Of a stretch of 64,000 nt of DNA, positions 58,384-64,000 are shown piece after piece. Each line of letters begins with the position of its first letter. Position 1 is the stretch's first letter. The stretch spans positions 62,001 to 126,000 of the forward strand of contig LLCB01000022.1 of the NCBI GenBank assembly GCA_001414345.1, given 5' to 3'. Below the pieces are notes generated by a model, which saw only the letters and a list, made by a program, of their open reading frames with translations, had not been told where the DNA came from and searched no databases. The DNA comes from Hymenoscyphus infarciens (lineage: Eukaryota; Ascomycota; Leotiomycetes; Helotiales; Helotiaceae). The translations under genes and the position numbers were made by a program.

Positions 58384-59135
58384 TCAAGCGCTAATATTGT
58401 TTTAAGAAGTTTATAAAAAAGAAGACTGACTCATTATAATAGCATATATTTCCCATCGTAGTAACTAGTAGCATCTATTCTTCCGTGGTATAACTAGTTT
58501 TTCCCATTCTACGACGAACATAGTTGACAGCTGTATCTCGAGAAGAGGAGCTGCTTAGATCTTTAAATTTTGACGAAGAAGTGTATGTACGAGCTAGATT
58601 AAGAGAACTCCTACTATTGAAATACCCAGTAATATGGGCTGCTTGTGCAAAGTATGCTTGTTAAAACCACAGTTAGCTGAGGCGTAACTGTATTTAGCTA
58701 AGAAAAGTGACAAACCGCGCATTGTGGGACAGCTGAAAGTTGGGCAACTACCACAGTAGCCGAGATAAGATGGAAGATGGGTCTTATTAGGATTTAGGTA
58801 CCTTAATATCTTTAAACTAACAAAGTTTTTGTCGGAAAGAAAAGCGGGGTCTCCGTGCGAGGAATTGATGGCACTTTTGATCTTCAACGAGTGCTACGCC
58901 GCAAGGGATTGTCTGCGTAGGAGTCACACCTGTGATGTTCACCGATTGGTGTATTTGAAAACACGTAGTACAGCGTACGCTGTAGGCAATAAACAATATA
59001 CTTGAGTTACCCTACACAGTTAGAACAATGAGGGTTAGGTAGGCAGTTAGGAAGCTGAAGTGTTTACTGCCACTTTTAATTTCCATCGCGACTCCCGAGG
59101 CTTGTGTTCTCAGCCGTCACCTACTAGCTGCAGTC
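58384..59135. other. Intergenic region
   Basis: No gene assured. It contains a 16-bp perfect palindrome at 58969-58984 (TACAGCGTACGCTGTA). A 97-codon minus frame at 58594-58887 has no recognisable domain. Confidence 0.4.
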
Positions 59136-61044
59136 CTACTTTCCAAGGCCATCACAACCAAACTTCTTCGCGAATTCCTCCTTCAAACACTTCAAATATC
59201 TTGCCCATATCGTTGCGAAAAGATCCTTAAACCACCCTTTACGATGACGTCTCAGCCCCAAGTCTTTCAACAAAGTATCCATATAGCCAATTAGTTCAAA
59301 GGTCATGTTATTTCCTTCATCCCCTTTGCTTAAATACCACCTTCTACACCATGCCGTAAAGAGCGCAATTTCCTTTTCCTGCTCTTCCTTGCTCGGTAAG
59401 TTCAATCTGCCGTCGAGGTAAGCTGTTGCGAACATCGCTTGACATTCCACGGTTGGGAAATAATTTCCGACACAAAATTGACCAATAAATACTATCGATC
59501 GCTTTGTAGTTGCAGCGCTTGATTCTGAGAGTGGTACTAAGCGGCGGTACAATCGGTAGGGGGTAAGGTTTGTCGGTTTGTGGTAGTGGGGAGGTGGATT
59601 GGCAAGTTGGGGGAAGGTTGATAGAACTTTGCGATCTGCTTCTGCTTCGAGAGTAGCCCAATGAGTCTTGTCCTCAGAGAAACTTTCAGATATTGGATGT
59701 GGCAGTCCGAGTTCTTTACATTGATCTTCCGAGAAAAATTGAAGTGACGGGACCCAACCAGTACCGCACAGAATAACGTCAGAAGTAATGTCTTCGTCGG
59801 TGTCAAGACGAATGATATCCTTCTCGAGACTGGAAATCTCGCCATAGTAAATACGGACATTCTTTGCGATGGTTTCAAAGAAGTCTTCGTGGTTAAGCAA
59901 CCCACCGGTACAGTTTTGCCAGAATATTCTGCTGTTGTTACGCTTCATCTCAAAACGGATGAATTAGAATTGAAGACTCACGGAGAATGCGGTGTCAAGT
60001 TGTCAAAACCGTTTAAACTCTCTCTGCCAAAATTTGCTTCCTTTCTAGCATCTGCATCAACCCTGTTCCAAAAAGCACTCATCAATCTCACTCCATATTT
60101 TGTGGAATGAAGCAGCTTTGTCCACCAATTTGCTCCATTCAAGAAGGATGGAGTCAAAGTTCCAGCTAGACGAGTCATCCCTATTTCAAATACGTTTCTA
60201 TAAGGGCACATTCCTTTTGGCGAGAAAAAGAAACCTGGACCGGTTGTGTCTGTTGTTTTGAGAATCCAGGAAACTGTTCTGCCTGCTTTGACCCCCTCGT
60301 ACACCATGTCTGCTGAATATTTTCCCCCTCCTATGACTGTAATGTTACAAATATCTGGCGAGGTCAAGACAGGAGACGAGCCGAAATCTTCGTGATGGAG
60401 AACTTGACCGTGAAAATTCTCCCGACCTGGTAGCAACGGCATACTTGGGATTGATCTCAGGCCACTAGCAACAATCAATTTGGGGGTGCTGAATCTTTGA
60501 ATTACGCTAGTGTTCCGTTCCTTAGTCACTATAGTCCATTGCCCATCGGCTTTCAAAGCTGATTGTACTTCGGTCGAGAACTTGCTCCGATCACGAAGTG
60601 TGGGACCGGAATAACTGTGCTGGTCGACACAGGTCTCGAGGTACTTTGTTGTATGCTTTGCTTTGAAAAAATCGAAAGATCATTTTCTGGTGGTTACAGC
60701 ATGGGCATGTCGGAGAATATTGCAGTTCCAACAGTCCATTGCGTCCAAAAAGAATCGTAGCCTCTACCTGCCGTTGAAGAGAATGTGAGATTAATCTAAA
60801 AGTCTAAATAGACGACGTCATGGAAAGTCTCAACTTACGTTTGTTCCAAGTCCCACCGACGCAGCTGTCCCGGACAAGTCGAGCTTCTGGATGCATATCC
60901 AGATAGAATTTTGCGGCAAAAATTCCCGAGATTCCTGATCCGTTTTGATATCTCGTTAGCAAATTCCGCGAGTATCGTGCAATGAATCTTACCTGCCCCA
61001 ATCACTACAACATCGTGCCTGATAATGTCGCCCATTTTCGGCAC
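59136..61044 (-). pseudogene. FAD-dependent (dimethylaniline-type) monooxygenase, inactivated
   Basis: Exon 1 encodes MPKMGDIIRHDVVVIGAG. After an intron (donor GTAAGA, branch GCTAAC) comes ISGIFAAKFYLDMHPEARLVRDSCVGGTWNK, which completes the GxGxxG FAD fold. A second intron leads to RGYDSFWTQWTVGTAIFSDMPML and then an in-frame TAA (60696-60694), after which PPENDLFDFFKAKHTTKYLE... continues. The NADP fold (ITVIGGGKYSADMVY) and the late motifs (LTPHSPRIFWQNCTGGLLNHEDFF, ILCGTGW) are intact; a 50-nt intron joins LTPHSP to RIFWQ. Between ARLV and DSCVGGTW about three residues, including the acidic residue that normally binds the FAD ribose, are missing. The substrate is unknown; relatives act in secondary metabolism or xenobiotic oxidation. 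The TAA could be a RIP-type CAA-to-TAA change. Confidence 0.78.
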
Positions 61045-61114
61045 AATTGTCCTACAAAAACTGACAGTTCCGATTTTTCTACAAATTAAAAAGTATGGTC
61101 GTAGAATAAATGTA

Positions 61115-61633
61115 CAGTGAGTTGCGAGTTAAGCTTGAATTTGCCCACTTTTTTTATAATCCGAGCTTTTTTTAAAAAGCTTTCTCCCTCTTTTCTTTAG
61201 AAGATAGAAAATAAAAGTACTCTAAAAGAGACGAGGCCTAGCTAGAAAGAAGCGCTATATCTAATTATTTCTCTTCTATATTACTTATTAATTTAAAATA
61301 AGTATAATAAAAGTAAACTAAAAAATAGATAATTCTTAAAAATACCCCTTTTTTTAAAAAAAAATTCACTACCCCTATAAGGTCGATAAGGTACGCTAAG
61401 ACCTTGTAAAAATTAAGACAGATATAAAATTGTCTATTTTTATTTTATAAAGTTTATAGGGTAATAGAAAACATATAGAGCTCTCGTTTTCTATTATCTA
61501 GAGTATACTAATATATATTATTATTAATAAATAAGTAAAAGAGTATCTAAAAAGAGAGGAAATTAAGGAATTTTTGAAAAAGCTCGGATTACAAAAAAAG
61601 TGGGCAAATTCAAGCTTAACTCGCAACTCACTG
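61115..61633. mobile_element. pogo/Fot1-like MITE with TA duplication
   Basis: The terminal inverted repeats extend about 60 bp from 61115 and from 61633; both begin CAGTGAGTTGCGAGTTAAG and include GCCCACTTTTTTT. They match except for one substitution in the first 55 bp and then diverge. The element is flanked by TA at 61113-61114 and 61634-61635. TA target sites with CAGTGRGTT-type ends are characteristic of Tc1/mariner pogo-Fot1 elements. The 519-bp length and absence of an ORF make it non-autonomous. The core is AT-rich. Confidence 0.82.
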
Positions 61634-61635
61634 TA

Positions 61636-62249
61636 TCAAATATGCAGTAGTATGGACAGAAGGTGGGGTTTTTAGAAAGTTAAAGGAGTCTCCGGAAGTT
61701 GTTGCCAACATATGACACGTAACACAACCAATAATACCAGCATCAGCACAAATGAAGTGATAGTGGACTGTTGGTTTTCTGCAAGTGAGACGGGATTCTG
61801 GTGATGATATTGAAAGTTGATTGGTGCTTTAAACGAGGTGATTGGTGCTGGATACGATTCCAGACAAGGGACCTGAATGAAAATAGCTTTTCAGTAAGTA
61901 TTGTTCCATTTTCCCTTCTTCCGCGCTCTAAGATGAAGATCTACTACTTATTCCAAGCTCACCTACTTACAACAACCCTAATCTAAAATCACTTCGAATA
62001 GCTTCTCATCTCCAAAGCCACATTTGGAGCCTAAAATACGAACCGAAATAAATGAGCTACCCAGAATAGCACTTTTAAAAAGCTTTTGGTGCACTTCCTC
62101 GATATTCAGGTTATCGTAGTGAATCTATAACCGGAGTATGACTATCAAGCCCTAAGTGAATTGAAGAAAAGTACCTGGTAGAAGCTTTTTATTTAATACC
62201 AGCCCCGCACGCTTAAAACTTATTCTCTTTCCAACCATCAAGGAGTGGT
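61636..62249. other. Intergenic region
   Basis: About 600 bp between the MITE and the next gene, presumably that gene's promoter. No other feature is recognised. Confidence 0.4.
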
Positions 62250-63375
62250 ATGAGAGTCATAGTGTCATCGCGACAACACACGAAGAAAACTGTAACCTCC
62301 AGGATGCCTGCAAGAAAGAGAGCCGCTCGGATGCAAGCACAGCGCTCAACATCGCCTCCTCCAGCCAGCCCGCATGCTTTAAAGTTCTTTCGGGCGCCTG
62401 AACAACCCCAGGCGATAAAGAGTAAAGCGACAGGAAAAAAGAGGAAACTTTCTAATGAGAAGAAGATTATTCCGTGGAGGAAGTGGATCAAATTTGGAGA
62501 TATTCCAAGTAAGTATACCCATACGTACGGAGTATTTCAAGCAACTACTGATATCAATATATTCTCTAGGATCACAGGCAAGCCTCTCGAACGTGGAGAT
62601 CTCGCCGAAATCGCCACAGAGCCGTTCAACCCATTATTTGATTTCGAGGTACATCCTTATGGATTGGTAAGTTGTACCTGTGTTGTCTCTCCTCCCATTT
62701 CATACTTCGCCAGTGCTAAATTCTTTTAAAGTGGACCGAAATATTCTTGCGTATGGATGAGGTCACCGCTACTGTCTTCTCCTATACCTGCACACGCTTC
62801 AGATTCCTTCTCGACAAGAAGGGGAAAAGAGACCAATACCTCGCCTTCAACCCCCAGGCTTCGTTCCCGGTTCCCATAAACTACCGATGTTACCCCAAAG
62901 AAGGAAATGATGTAGCACTCCGAACCTTGATAGAAGGATTTATGGGACCACGATATGCATACGATGCTTACACAAACTTCTACCGCACGCTCGAGGACGC
63001 TCAAAGGAGCTACGATGACTTTGCACAGGAAACACAGGATCTGGTTGATGAGGAAATTCAGGAAGAGGAAGATAGGCAAGACGAACTTCGCGCGAAGTAG
63101 GTTTGTTCTTCTTTTGAATTCGGGAGTGAGGCTGATTAGTGTTTAGATGGGATGAACTCGTCGAGGGCATAACAGATCGGAATTCGGATCGAGCAAAAGC
63201 TCGAAAGTGGGCACGAGAAAGTCTTTGGCAACAGGCGGAGGAGCTTGGAGAGTCATTTGATTCTGAGGAGGAGGTTGACGTTTCATCAGACGAAGGACTT
63301 CCTGATTATGATGATTTCGTTGAAGACCCTGACGAATACATGGTTAATCAGCGGCTTAGGGACGAGAACGAATAG
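62250..63375 (+). CDS. Unknown protein with basic N-terminus and acidic coiled tail
   Basis: Exons 62250-62508, 62578-62666, 62732-63096 and 63147-63375 join in frame to 313 aa; a start at 62304 (MPARKRAARMQ) giving 295 aa is equally plausible. The first intron's acceptor is taken at CACAG (62577) because the nearer CTAG at 62569 breaks the phase. The N-terminal 70 residues are Lys/Arg/Pro-rich and nuclear-signal-like. A folded middle part follows (PLERGDLAEIATEPFNPLFDFEVHPYGLWTEIFLRMDEVTATVFSYTCTRFRFLLDKKGKRDQYLAFNPQ...YAYDAYTNFYRTLEDAQ). The C-terminus is an acidic helix (DLVDEEIQEEEDRQDELRAKWDELVEGI) with a DSEEEVDVSSDEG tail. I recognise no family; a nuclear protein is a guess from composition. 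Confidence 0.68.
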
Positions 63376-64000
63376 TTAAGGTCTTGCATCAATTCTTCCT
63401 CGCTTACGGCACTTGTTGTAGTGAGCGGCTATCCTGAGAGCTAGGTAAGCTAACACACTACAAACATTGAAAGTGGCGTTACATATTTCAGCGGTAGATC
63501 AACATAATCTAGGGTGTCGGATATGATCTTCTAGCAAACTCTAAAGCTACTCATATTTTTTGTATATTTTTGCGACTGTTCCATGTGGTGTTGTTTTTTT
63601 CGTGGGGTACCTCCCTATTTACTGCCGCACCGGTAAGTACTTGTACTCGATAAAGTCTGTCGATACGGAGAAACGTTTTCCAGCTGACGATCGACCACTT
63701 GTACTGCACGGTGGGAGAAAGGGGAAATGGCGAGCAACAAGGCCCAGCTGCACAACAAGAACAGCAACAATTTCAAGCGTACAAATACGGTCCTCTGACG
63801 GAGCGAACGCGAGAGGATATCTAAGGCGAGAGAGTGAGAATCGTATGCTCACATCTACGCAGCGTGATACGGAAATTAGTGCACAGGCTATTGTAAATTC
63901 CTCACCCCTGTTAAAAAAGAAGAGTCACCAACTCACCTACCTGAACACCAACCACTGAAGAGCACAGCGCAAATCGCCATTGAGCAAAGGCCTTTGAAAA
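63376..64000. other. Right-edge intergenic sequence
   Basis: No supported gene. Opposing open frames at 63.56-63.96 kb show no domain. The start likely contains the 3' UTR of the preceding gene. Confidence 0.4.

Overview
The window looks like a chromosome segment of a filamentous ascomycete. Genes carry short introns (about 45-100 nt) with GTRNGT-type donors and CTAAC/CTGAC branch sites, and compact genes are separated by 0.3-2 kb spacers. Large AT-rich blocks full of TpA show the pattern left by repeat-induced point mutation (RIP). The gene content (dysferlin-domain/Mug65-like protein, Snf7, Ten1, Fhl1-type forkhead factor, DUF1761 protein) fits a Leotiomycete, but that assignment is inference.

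Layout. 1-33.4 kb is mostly gene-bearing: a dysferlin-domain protein (985-2571 -), a small calcofluor-hypersensitivity-like protein (3219-3894 +), a histidine-phosphatase/phosphoglycerate-mutase-like protein (4565-5901 -), a DUF1761-like membrane protein (7298-8006 +), a RIP-like AT island (8.2-9.6 kb), a giant acidic repeat protein (10178-16335 -, 1,779 aa over five exons), SNF7 (18366-19273 -), TEN1 (19781-20502 +), a possible gene remnant (22.0-22.5 kb -), a small orphan (24259-24807 +), an FHL1-type FHA/forkhead regulator (26099-30265 -) and a broken Zn2Cys6 regulator (31821-33396 -).

33.96-54.86 kb is a 21-kb nest of RIP-degraded retroelements without a readable gene. I resolve one LTR family in several copies, some with clear 5-bp target-site duplications: 38359-42096 (GTTTA), 50117-53715 (ACTAT, inserted inside an LTR of another copy), 45800-53934 (AGTAA) and a decayed copy ending at 42774-43103. 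Two short-LTR elements lie at 34795-36486 and 37119-38005 (ATCTT). In the LTR family the primer-binding site is complementary to a segment of the element's own LTR about 30 nt after a TATA box, and the pairing co-varies between copies. This is the signature of Tf1/sushi-type self-priming. One copy carries an extra inverted U3 joined exactly at that primer segment and bounded by a target-site duplication, so it looks like an integrated mis-primed reverse-transcription product.

54.9-64 kb is accessory: an orphan four-exon gene with a GC-AG intron (55070-56504 -), a Ser/Thr-rich ORF with a GPI-like tail but no start (57700-58383 -), a flavin monooxygenase pseudogene with an in-frame stop (59136-61044 -), a TA-flanked pogo/Fot1-like MITE (61115-61633) and an orphan acidic protein (62250-63375 +). 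The window shows no biosynthetic cluster or operon-like organisation; the conserved housekeeping genes are independent of each other.
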